64,000 bases of DNA, taken from Poronia punctata (lineage: Eukaryota > Ascomycota > Sordariomycetes > Xylariales > Xylariaceae). Positions 10,254 to 21,118 of the stretch are shown here, one piece after another (within the stretch, counting starts at the first letter, position 1; each line of letters starts with the position of its first letter). The position numbers were made by a program, and so were the translations under genes. The stretch covers positions 23,440-87,439 of the forward strand of contig MU401620.1 in the NCBI GenBank assembly GCA_022579005.1. The letters are read 5' to 3'. The notes under the pieces are model-generated. The model did no database searches. It was not told where the DNA came from and was given only the letters and a program-made list of their open reading frames with translations.

Positions 10254-13200
10254 CGTACGGATCAAGGCAAGACGAACGACTTGCCGTTTATCCCGCTCCA
10301 TAATGTATTAGAAGATAGAGTCAAACATTCACGGGACCGGCTGCTGGCCTGGAAATAGAGTGCGGTATTCAGGATAGGGTAATGATGGTAACGTGATGTG
10401 TCTGATAGGTTCTAACCTACGACTACACTCTGGGCGATGAAGGGGGGTTCAACCCATTTCCTAGGGCCCCGCAATAGACGTACCGCGACTTAATGGCTTG
10501 CAACATGCATGATGCATACTTCAGGCCGGCGCCGGATCCGTGCCCCGCTAATGGGTAGATGGAGGCGATGCTGAAGAAGGCTGGGGGACTTGGTTTGGAG
10601 ACGAGCAGAGATGGAGGGTGTGGTTCTGGTAAGTTCTATCTAGCACGTAACTTCACATAGGTATGTACTGGCCTTCATTCAAATGCCGGTTAAAGGAGAT
10701 ATACGGAGAAAAACGAAGGGTTCCTCGACGATCAACAATAAAATCACCCCGTCTAGTACGATGTAGTCGGCATCACTAGGATACCTGAACGGAGGAGAGG
10801 GCTTCTTGAGGCAAGTTAAGATTTCAATGAAGACAAGTGACAGGCAAATCGGTGAAACCACTTTACATAAAACAAATTAGCAAGCGGGGATGATACCTGC
10901 CCTCCTGCCTGCCCAGACTGGCCCAGTATCCGTCCTTATATAAGGTAGGTAGGTAGTTGCAACCAGGGTTAAGGTTCAGACTAAGCCTGTTTCATGGATA
11001 GCAACGTAGGTCTGTACGCATAATGGTGGTGTGGGCACCTGATGTGGGTATGGGGTATTCTGTCAGTCACACACTACGTGGAGATAGATACATCTTGGCT
11101 CTTGGATCCCAGATACTGAGCGAATCAGATATTGGCGTTTGAGAAGCACAAAGTGCATAGCGGAGAAAAGATCCCTCCCGTTTAGAAATGTGGACTGGCC
11201 GGCTTCCAGCTTGAAGTGACAGGAAGCTTCTTGGGTTTTAGTTTGTTCTGTCTGTCTGTTGCATGCAAACGACCATCGTAGGGTATAATACCTACCTGAG
11301 ACGATGAGTTCCGTGACCGGGGCGCCGGGGGTCCCCCACTGCAGGAAACGCTGACCAAGACACCTGTTATTGTCCCCTGTTGCTCTTATCCACCTTAGGT
11401 ATGTAAATGTTGACCTAAGTTCTGAGACTTTAAGAAAAATTTGTGATATCGTGCAAGTCTAGCTTTCTACATATCAAGTAAATGGTGATGGCTTGCGTCT
11501 TGATAAGAAGACAGATTGAGAGCCAGAAGGGACTCCTGTGAGTCGGTCTGCGGGTGAGATTGAGGTGCAGCATCACATCAGCAGATAACACATTCCCTTA
11601 GGCACTGATCACCAAAGTATGCTAAAAAGATAGGCCAGGCATGTTCCCTTCCTTGGTAGTAGGCACAACAAATTGAGGAGGCTTGTCTTTTAAAAACAGC
11701 CGTATGCTGGCCTTTTGAGACTACTGGATGAGGACGCTAACAGACGACAAGAACATATTAGCAGCTTTTTCATCATAATGACCCAAACATATTCCATGGA
11801 TATGGCCCTGTCTTTTATCCATAAATTTGTGTTTTTAAACTAGAAGAACTGCTGTGTGCACTAGAGACACTAAGACGGCATCGTCTATCATGTCGGAGGG
11901 GACGCAATATCAGTATTTTAGGATATAATTTATAGTAGGTACCTTAGGTACATAGGTACGTGCAGGTACTGTAACAACAGAATTGGGGAAAGATGGAGTG
12001 TGAAGCAGTTTTGGTAGGTCAGCTCTGATTAGGCCAACTCACAACTGGGAGGGATCCCCAGGATTTACCCCGCAGATCTGGGTATCAGAGATAGCATGTG
12101 ACGTCGTTGGGTAAGATTGAGCTAACCTAACTGCTTGTATATAGAAGTAGCAGCAAGCCTTGAATTAGTGCAATTACTAGTAAATCTGAAGGGCATGTAC
12201 CTCAAATGCACTTACCATGGTATGAACTCATCTATGCCGGATATGGTAGCAAAACGGTGCTTTGCCCGGTCCCCGGATTGTTCAGCCCAGCACCCAGCTA
12301 GATAGGTGGACGTGAAATTCAGGAGAGCTATTGGCACGATAGGCAGGCCAGTTTTATACAGGCTAACCTAGCCTCTTGGATATACGTGTAGCTAAAAGGC
12401 CTTATCAGGACACTGTGAGTAGCCCCTATTTACTGGTACTAAGTACAAGTAGAAGACTTGTAATATACCTTCTCAATAAGTAACATACATGTCATACCCA
12501 CATTACATATTCTGGTATGTTATATTAAGGTATCAAAACACCCCAGACCTTTCACGCGATCTTCCTATTGGATACATCATTGCATACCAAAGACCCTACC
12601 TATCGACTGACTCCCTTGCAAGTACCTACTTGTTATTTGTGCATGTACCTATGTGTAGATGTTACAAGTACTACCTCATCTTCTTCTTGCTCATAAAGAA
12701 AGAGACTATGCTCACATATAGACTAGCCCAAGTAAGTAGGTAGTGTACCTACTCAGCTAGGTTAGCTAGTTCTACCTATCTACTGAGCACTCGTAGACGA
12801 TATTCCATGCATGCTTCTTTTACATAAACATATCCCTCTTCTCTTTTCCTCGCACTATACAAATCAAACCCAGGGGGAAAATGCAAGTTCAAAGTCAAAG
12901 CTTATAGACTTACGGCAGGAATACCTTGAGATAGAGTTGCTTCCTTCCCCATACTTCAATAAAGCCAGGCAGGAGTAGGGCATCTATTAAGGAGGTATTA
13001 CCCCGCTCATTCCCATGGACCTTGACCCTTGAGTTCCATCATCACAACACAACCACCACCGATCTGAACCACTTTAGCAACCGTTTTAACGTGTTTCTCC
13101 CCTTCAATTCCTGGGCCCATTCGAGTCAGACAATTGCTCGACCCCCCCTAACAAACGCGATCCCGAGTGAGACTCGATACAAAGTCGCACTGGCCTAACA

Positions 13201-13565
13201 AAGAGGGGCTTTGCATCATTAGTAGGCCTGCAGTCACAAGCTTTCCCCCGACTTCTTCATACGACATTGTAGCATACGAAGGGTCGCCTCTTCTGACTGA
13301 TCGTGTCACAATTCCCCGTTATACTGTATAGCTCCAGGGTTCACGTACGCTGAAACCTATTTCTAAGTAATAGGACAGTCTCCACTTCCTCTTCTTTCAT
13401 CATTCCTACAAAGCTGCCGTTGATTGTATAACAACACGCCAGTAAACCTCTCGTCTTTTCCATCCTTGACAATCATACTCTGAAGAAGAAGCCACCGTCT
13501 GTTCGTTTACTTCTTGTTCCAACCCGATCAAGACATAAGCTACTTTCTGTCGCATCTCCAACAAT
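10254..13565. other. Gene-poor 3.3-kb intergenic region
   Basis: No frame longer than about 85 codons, and none with recognisable domains. It contains TAGG/ACCTA repeats, for example GGTAGGTAGGTAG at 10944-10956 and a GGTACCTTAGGTAC-type cluster near 11937-11965. It may hold untranslated regions, non-coding RNA or decayed DNA; nothing specific is supported. Confidence 0.35.
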
Positions 13566-14390
13566 ATGTCAGGTGACAAATCCAACAACGGACATTCTAA
13601 TGACCGTCGTGGCTCTGTCACCTCGGTCGCCTTTTCCAACCTCTTCAACCGAAGTAATTCAATTTCTGCCAACGGAAACGGAAATGCCCGCAAGTCGTCT
13701 GTATCCGCCGCGGCTGCTCAAGACCAACGGCGACGGCTCTCAGTGACAACTCTCGGCCTGTCTGGTGCCTCGCCACCGTCGGCCACCACCCCGTTCGGCC
13801 TTAGGCGAGGCAGTATCTCCACAAATAACTCGGACTCTACCGGTATCGACGAAAGTGCTATCGATGATGACGAAGCTGCCAAGATGCCAACTTCCCCATT
13901 TGCGCGCCGTACAAGCTTTGGAGCCCAGGCTATGCGCACTATGCGAACTGGCCAGACGAGCCCGGGTCCTGGTATGCCTCTCCAACCACCAAGACGAAGC
14001 TCTGCCGCGTTTGCCCGCCCGGTACCTACCGGCAGCTCGTCCGTTTCCTCTTCTACGAGACGGATGAGCGCCACTCAGGCAAGCAATACACCACCCACAA
14101 GAACACCTTCTGACATGCCTCCCGCTCGTTCAGACAACGGCTACAACTGGACTGAGCAACTTAGATACCGTGCTGAAAGCAGCCTTACTGGCCAGCGCCC
14201 CTCGGCCGGTGCTGCGGTCCAATCTGGCTCTCCCCCACGCGGCGCCCCTCAGCATGACCGTACCAAGTCTGTCTCTGACATGCCGGCGCCACCTCGACAG
14301 CCTGAGGTGATGAAGCCGAAACAACCTGAGCGACCCAAACCCGACCATATGCAGGAGCGTATCCTGAAGGGTGATTTTTATATGGACTGA
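13566..14390 (+). CDS. Conserved fungal Ser/Pro-rich protein of unknown function
   Basis: Intronless, 274 residues. Almost the whole chain is predicted disordered by composition: rich in S, P, R, A and T, with many RRxS and SP/TP sites such as RRGSVTS, RRLSV, RRGSIS and RRMS that fit basophilic or proline-directed kinase targets. An acidic patch IDDDEAA lies near residue 100. The last residues HMQERILKGDFYMD, together with a YNWTEQLRYRAESSL block, look like the conserved parts shared by Pezizomycotina orthologues. No enzyme or DNA-binding domain is visible. The coding call rests on consistent codon use over the full frame and the conserved-looking C-terminus; I know no assigned function. Confidence 0.75.
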   Translation: MSGDKSNNGHSNDRRGSVTSVAFSNLFNRSNSISANGNGNARKSSVSAAAAQDQRRRLSVTTLGLSGASPPSATTPFGLRRGSISTNNSDSTGIDESAIDDDEAAKMPTSPFARRTSFGAQAMRTMRTGQTSPGPGMPLQPPRRSSAAFARPVPTGSSSVSSSTRRMSATQASNTPPTRTPSDMPPARSDNGYNWTEQLRYRAESSLTGQRPSAGAAVQSGSPPRGAPQHDRTKSVSDMPAPPRQPEVMKPKQPERPKPDHMQERILKGDFYMD

Positions 14391-15779
14391 ATCACGCATC
14401 CCCCGCAAGCTTTGGTATTACAGTGATGATGTAAACTGGCCTAAAGTGCTACACGGACAAGTCCACCAAATGCAACGATCCAAGGCGTTGCGGTGCTTCG
14501 GACTCACCAACCCGACAACATTCATTTCGGCTTGCATTTCACGCAGCTATTCATTGACCTCGGCTGCACCTGAGCTTCAACCGCGTACAAAACTGAGAGT
14601 ATAATTGATTCACCTGGAGTTCGGGGGTTATGTTGTGAAAACGACAAAGTTGTATTTGTGATTGGGGGAAGAGGCGTATGAACCTAACGACCATGTTCTG
14701 CCTCATGATGACTTCCCCCACGAGTTTTATTACAAAAATAGCTTGATATTGGGAATCCGAAAATATGCGTATAAGGGACATCAATTGCGGTTACGGGTTT
14801 GCCAATCGGGCTCATCAAGGTTGCTTCCAAACTATGTATGTGTACGATATGGGTGGACTGTCAGCGGTCAGTTGGGTCAGGTTGAAGGGAACTCGGATTG
14901 CTACCGTAGTGGTGGTGAGTCATGTGTTTCCAAGCAAGAACCGAGAGCAAGATAGTCGATATCTCAGTGGAGGAGAATAAAGCATCAGATACTGTATGCT
15001 CACTATGTTGAATGGTCCAATGGCTATTTCCAGTTCCTGCTGATACCGAGTTTGTCATACGTGAATAATGTTCCAACTTCCTCTTAGGAGCAAAATAACA
15101 ACATGTGATGGTTTGTCCTTTATTCGTAGTACGCGTATCCATTTTAGCGCTGTTGTGCTGTCTATGACAACGGCGTTTCAAACACCACTGTTGGACGGCG
15201 ATGTGGTTCAAGGTTGCGGTAACGTACTGAGGCGAGAAAATGGTACGCGATGGCGACAAACGATCGACCGGTGCTATGGCAGGACGTATATGTAATCCAT
15301 TTGAAGATACAAAATACATGGGCAATCAGAGCAGGGGTCACAAAAGCCAAAGACGGCGCTTGTGGGAGAGGAATAAAGACCATTTTAACCCAGGTCACCG
15401 GATCTACGTCTACGTAATAGCCCTAGGTCAGTCCACACACGGGCGTATGTAATATTCTTCCGTTTCCCTTAATAGAGAAAAATACACGTTCATCTAAGCC
15501 GGGATTATTTTCCTACTTTTGGTACACGTCCTAAAGGCATATAGTGGTATACTTGTCGTAAATATCTTGCTCTTTTCAGATAAACTGCCAATTAACCTAC
15601 TCGAAAGACTTATAGTTCGGACGCCTAATCTGACCAAGCTCTTTATTATCTTAACAAGGGCAGGTATGGTTCTTATTTTAAACAAGAACAGGAAATAACC
15701 AGTAGTATATCTGCGGCAAGTATACCGCTCCTGTCAACCAGCATTCTCCTTGTTTCTCTAACCCCAACGCAGCGGTTCT
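14391..15779. other. Intergenic, 1.4 kb
   Basis: Several short frames on both strands (for example 14662-14955 plus, 14861-15325 minus and 15494-15685 minus) overlap and show no family resemblance. It includes the 3' flank of the Ser-rich gene and the 3' flank of the decayed regulator, whose last exons may be buried here unrecognised. Confidence 0.35.
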
Positions 15780-17033
15780 CTAAAGCATAATACCACTTCC
15801 AACCATAATGCGGCCCAGATGGGAGGCCACTACTGCGTCGTCATTGTTGAAGATCTTTCTCAGGCCGGGATTGAGCGAGTTGGCGCCATGTTGCGTATTG
15901 ACGAGGAAGACGACTGCGTAAAGAACGCGAGGAAGTCGGGAAATTAAGACACAACGGATACAATGGACGTCAAGGCTTGTCGAGGACTGTAAACATATCA
16001 GAGATGGAGCCAGGAACGCAACTACAATGGATTAGTCGGGGAACAAAAAGATGGTGGAGGCACCTACTACGCACGTCGTCATCGGCTCTTCTCGCTTGGT
16101 ATTCCATCATCACTAGGCGTTGTGTCGGTGCGAATTATAGGGCACTCATGCTCTCAGTCATCAATGACTGCCCCTGATTAGGCTCGGCCAGTGTAGCGAC
16201 ATGGCCACGCTAGAAGCCGAGAAGTATACCGATAGCTACGTCCGACGAGGATTCGATAGTGGAAGGACCTGGCAGCGGTCGTTTCAATTGGACGGTCGCC
16301 TCGACTGTATGCTCTCCAGCCATACGTGGGATTTCTTTTCCTCGAGGTCGATGGCCATGACAGACGGCAGCGAAGTGGATTAACCGGTGCAGATTGAGGT
16401 GTCCGAATCCATGGGGTGGCGAATACCGTGTAAGGCTAACTATAAGTATCAACGCTTGCACGAACTCCAGGCTATTCGCCAGAAGGCTTCAATACCAACC
16501 TTCTTAGCGATAAGAAGCGTTGCTTATCTGGGAACATTTCCTACAGAAGCGACAGATATGATAGCCAGCCAGAAACAAGATCGGCCTTGTCTTCCCTAAC
16601 ACTTTCAGAGCTATGAAAGGAGGAAAAATGATTGTCGTTCTCTGGCGGCCAAGCCCTCGTATAGAGCCACTATCCCTTTCTCAAGCTCGGAGAGGCGCGA
16701 TTCGTCAATATCGTCGCTCTTTCTCGTACGTGCGCTGACTATACACGTCTTGGCGGTATTGAGACATCGCTTACATGGCCGCTGGGCGTTATATGGATCG
16801 CGGAGGCACTTAACTTTTAGCCGACGACAGGAGTCACAGGATCGGCGCTGTGGCTTCAGGTTGTGAGGATCCGGCCTACTGCTGCCTGGAGTGTCAGCAG
16901 CTGGAGATTGTTGGGAGGAGCTTCTACCGGCCGCCACGTCGTCGATGGTAACAGTCGTGTCCTTCTTGTCCGTATCAGCGGGGTAAAGCTCCCGAGGTGG
17001 TTTTGGCACGGCAGGGTCCATTTCGCAAGGCAT
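15780..17033 (-). pseudogene. Zn2Cys6 transcription factor, decayed
   Basis: The 5' part (17033-16611) encodes 140 residues with an intact binuclear zinc cluster, CDSCRRLKVKC then CKRCLNTAKTC (C-x2-C-x6-C-x10-C-x2-C-x6-C), and then stops. Further 3', pieces of a fungal regulator middle-homology domain persist in different frames: SLEFVQALILIV and YSPPHGFGHLNLHRLIHFAAV (about 16480-16362), continuing after a frame change near 16360 as MAIDLEEKK; then RRT-stop-LSVYFSASSVAMSL with TAG at 16238-16236 where the family has Trp; then LDVHCIRCVLISRLPRVLYAVV...GLRKIF (within 16021-15780, preceded by a good CTAAT...TAG acceptor). Stops and a frameshift that simple introns do not remove argue for a pseudogene. 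Zn2Cys6 proteins often control adjacent catabolic genes, here the cyclase and monooxygenase. A short functional zinc-finger peptide cannot be ruled out. Confidence 0.75.
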
Positions 17034-18030
17034 TATAAGGTGGAAATGGTCGAGTATGGCTTGCGTTGGTGCACTGGACTAGCGGCTGATAAAAGGTGCT
17101 AATGGAAGCCGAGAAGAGGAGAAAACCAGTGGGGCAATTATAATTGGCTTATAGGGATGTTGTTGTTGTTGAAGATGATGGTCGTGTTGATGGTAATCTG
17201 ATGATCGTGTCGGTGGTAGTGTGGATGGAAGGAAGTGATGGTGGTAGCCGGTAGGCTTGTCAGATGTGGGAGAACATATAGGGGAAGAGTGGGAGAAAAT
17301 AGGAAGGACAGGCCAGAGTCAGAGTGAGCCAAACCGAAGACAGGAATTACAAAGATATTCCCAGGACCCCCAGGAGTAACGCTGTAGGCAATAAAGTACT
17401 ACATGGATCACTCTACTCGTAGAGCCGCTCCCAGTCAAACAACATTGCGGTCGACCCTTCCTCTTAGCCAAATACTACCACCATACACGATACGAGGCGG
17501 ACTAACCCCATACCTCGACCTGCTAGGTCCAGTCAACACCCAGTAAAAGGTCAAATAATAGTTTTTGCTTCCTGAATATTAAGCCTGCCTACTTATTTTC
17601 AACTATGGAGACCAGGACCTCCAAGTGTTTAAAAAGAAGGAACAGTCTAGCCCACCCTGATTTAAAGTTTAAGACAGCATTGATAAGTTATAACAACGTT
17701 TACCCATTGGTCAGTACGTGAACGATAGTCCATTGAACTGTCCTAGCTCATATGAGGTTATATGTACATAGTTATGCACAATAAACGCCCGTACTCGTAG
17801 GCAAGGCGCCGCGTCACCGATCTCGTCCTGGGTTATGTAAGAGGACAGTGTCCAGCTAAGTTTAATACGATAGCCGGCCTCTCTAGCGGGTGGTGAAGCG
17901 GAACTCGTTGTACCTGTACCTAAGGTAACAAGCCGGTTTCTCCTCATTCTACCCACCCAATATTTAGTTAGGCTTATGTTAACTATCTAACCTCCCTAGT
18001 CGACCGCCCTTCCTCTTCTCAAAGCGCGAC
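17034..18030. other. Intergenic between cyclase gene 3' end and regulator 5' end
   Basis: Holds the upstream region of the decayed regulator, including ATG/GTT-rich trinucleotide stretches near 17160-17250. No gene is supported. Confidence 0.35.
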
Positions 18031-19293
18031 CTAGAATATTGCGAGAGCGTTAGGCGGCGAACCAACAAGCCCTGGAATGTTTAACGGCGCCGACGTAAGC
18101 ATGAAACTATAACGTCCCGATGCCTTGCAATGTGCCGAAAGTCCTCCGAGATCCCATAGCTCCCCGATGGGCATGCCGAACATGGACAGTAACCAGGGAT
18201 GAAGTACTAGACACGATCAAGTCGCCGCGTTAGCCACGTAGGTATATACACCCCGAGTTTATTGTTCTTGGCAGACTCAGACTTACCTAGTTCCTCGTTT
18301 GATGCCGGTGAGCCATCTTCTTTGACAGGGGTCAGAGCTTCGAAAGCCCACGCATCTCCGGCCACTGCGGCGAAATGTTTGTTCCATAACCACTTCGCAG
18401 TCTCGAGCGTCCCATGCACTATACAGGTCTATGTTAATCACCACGACGAGCGAACGAGAATGGCGCATAAAAGGGATAGGCTTACCACCCGAAACTCTCA
18501 TGTTCTGTAGTTTTGCAAAGTCCTCGGCTGTAGGGGCCGAGAAGGTCTCCGTCAAACCTGTACGAATGATAAGGACGTCACCAGGGCGGAACTCGACGCC
18601 CTGGTCCCCAGCGACAGCCTCGATTTCTTCAATGGTGATACGATGGCCATCGAGCGGATGAACGATGGCATCTTCGCCCGTCTTCCCTTCGGCTCGTGCT
18701 TTCTTCTCGGCCCATTCTTTAAAGTCGATTAGGACGCCTCGAGCGACCAGGCCTCCTTTACTATGCCAGTGATCGAGTGTCGGTGCCGTGTTGGCGGCCG
18801 TGTGCTTGGCCGCTAATATTTCATGGGACACCTCTAAACCGTTGTAAGCGAGGCCGGACGGTTGGTGGTACCAATGGACTAGGCTGTCCCATTGGCTGCT
18901 CAGTTGGGTGTTGAAATGGATCTCGTCATCCCAGCCATGGCTTTTAGCCAGGCCGGCCTCTTTCAGAGTCATGTGCTTATGAGTGGGTGCGATTCTCCCG
19001 GGTAGAGGGAAAGGCATGGCATTGAGTGGCCAACTATCGGACAGGGTCTACGTTAACAACATTGGTGATCCCTGATGAGATATGCAATGAGCGGGTAAGG
19101 CTGACTTGAGTGATACCGACACACCATCTCTGGCCTCGGCGCATGCGGCTTTCACGACATCCGGTGTGAGAAGGTTCAGCGTTCCTAGTACGTCTTTCTT
19201 ACCGTCCCGATCGAAGATTCCCCAAGCACAACCCTGGGGCATGCCCTCAACCTTGGGGAGGTTATCAAAGTCTGGAAGCTGGGTAGTACTCAT
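18031..19293 (-). CDS. Cyclase-family protein (PF04199, kynurenine-formamidase-like fold), four exons
   Basis: Exons 19293-19106, 19033-18486, 18418-18287 and 18206-18031 give 347 residues. Each splice restores a family motif: VSL|NWPLNAM, VSG|VHGTLETAKWLW and EEL|VLHPWLLSMFGMPIGELWDL; the C-terminus ends PPNALAIF. Members are putative hydrolases or cyclases acting on amides or lactone-like esters, related to bacterial metal-dependent formamidases. The metal-binding signature HxGTHxD of bacterial members is replaced by QLSSQWD (106-112), with H116 four residues after Asp112, as is usual in the fungal subgroup as I recall it, so catalysis by the standard mechanism is uncertain. It is transcribed divergently from the Baeyer-Villiger monooxygenase 1.8 kb away; one makes and the other may open lactone-like products, which is inference. 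No signal peptide is seen. Confidence 0.88.
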
Positions 19294-21118
19294 CTTGTTA
19301 GCTTATTGTCGCGTGCTGCTGCTCTGGTCTCGGCTAGGGGCAAAAGTGCAGTGATAGGGAACTAAAGCGACGTCGTTTGTCTCAGCGTCTATATTATATC
19401 CTCCAACGAAAGGCGTCTAGTACCAATATCGCCTACTGCGGGTTTAGTTACATCCGGCTCATTTGCCTGCCTATTCAAGAAACTCTCCCCTCCCTCCCTC
19501 ACTTTGATCGCTACCCCGTACAAATTTTCTCGCTTAGTGACTGACGTCTACTATATTGTTGGTCGTTCATATGTATTACGACTGGATACCTACTTACCTA
19601 CCACGTACGTGTACTTGCTCATGCGCTATTCTGGCCTAGGCGCCTAGATAGTCGCGGCACACTAGCGATGGATGCCACCACCGTGTCTCCGCAAACAGCT
19701 TGGGCTTTGCATCAGGCGGTCACGGCTTTCTTAGCTTTTCTCTCCAAGCTAACGATCCCGCCGGACGGAACCGCTTGATAGATCATAGCGGCCGCTCATA
19801 TACTAATCGTGCCACGCCGCACTTTTGGTGGGATTTTCTAGGGCTTACAATATCAAAGGTGAGAGCGCATAATAGCTCTTATTTAAAAGGAATCCCTTCT
19901 ACCTAGACTTGGTGTTGCTTTTATAGAAACCTCAACTATTTACAGTGTCAGCCGTGAACAGAAGAAGGAATATTATAAGCTGAGTAATGTACGTGTACCA
20001 GGTAATAACGTAAGCTAACCAAACTTGAGATAGCTCAGGTGTTTGCGGGGTTGGAGCGTATGCGGGGACGGAGGCTTGGCTTGGCTACCTTGGAGCAAGC
20101 AACAACCCCTCTTTTGGCGACAAAGATTTTTATACAACCTGGCCAAGGACTGAAGAACTTTCAACTTATTCCATCTCTGGTGGGATCCGAAGAGACTTGG
20201 GACAACTATGCAACTACCTTTATGCAGATAGATACGAATACGGCGCGAGCTGCACTACCTGCAACTTCCGAGTTCCTATTGGCGTTGTCGTCTTATTTCA
20301 TTGGTTGGGCATGATTCATGAAACGTGAAACACCGCGCTTGTTGGGTTAGTCTCACCAAGATAGTTCTTTGAAAACCAACCCTATCAGGATCGCGTACAT
20401 GTCTCCTCTACGCGGGTCCGTACCAAGGGCCAACTACCTTTAAACTCGTTAAGCATTTTTAGTTTTTGTAATTGCCGTCTTTCGCGAGTGAAGTACTATT
20501 CGGGCTCGGGGAACGATCCATTTCCCGTGCGGAACAAAAAATCGTCCGAATCTCCAGTCTAATAAATTCCAAGCGGATTAGCTGAGCTGCGTAGCGCCGG
20601 GCGTTTCAGACCATTTCGTTTTGAAGCTCGCCTCTTATTCCTCATTCTTACTCATCTGGCGAGCCCGCATGGCAGAGTCTAGGTTAGCGTATAATGTGCA
20701 CACGTAAGATGTTGGGTATAACAAATCCTACGCGTACTTGGACAGACTACAACGCACAAGTACACGTATAAGCGACCCTCGGCCGGCCGCATGAAGATGA
20801 CCATCTTTGTCCATGTTACCTCACTTACCGGGGCTGAATCGGGGGTGGGTCCCTGGTAGGAGTCCTGATCTCGGGGGGAGGGTCCAGATTTTTACATTTT
20901 ACCTGTTATGGGTACTGGAGAGGTAATCGCTGTCCTCGCTTATGGGGATACTATAAGTTATCATAACATCCACCCCTCGCGGGTAGGACAGTTTTCATGA
21001 TCTATGTAGAATATGCGTCACTCCCCCTCTCCTTCCCCCTCTCCCTATCCCTCCTCCCGCCTCCTCTCCTGCCCTGAAATATTGAAAAGAGACTAGACTC
21101 GTTTCGTTCATCTCCACT
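19294..21118. other. Shared divergent upstream region of cyclase and monooxygenase genes
   Basis: This 1.8-kb region separates two divergently transcribed genes and should contain both promoters. A CT-rich stretch (21018-21065) directly precedes the monooxygenase start and is typical of fungal core promoters. A frame at 20039-20314 on the plus strand has no recognisable domain and no ATG at its start. Confidence 0.4.

Noticed and set aside
15494..15685. 63-codon minus-strand frame as the regulator's C-terminus
   Set aside because: Ser/Ile/Lys-rich but no match I can defend to the regulator family, and no splice path links it convincingly.
16611..17033. Short intact zinc-finger protein instead of a pseudogene
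   Set aside because: Recognisable downstream regulator fragments continue for over 800 bp in broken frames, so truncation by mutation is the simpler reading, though not proven.
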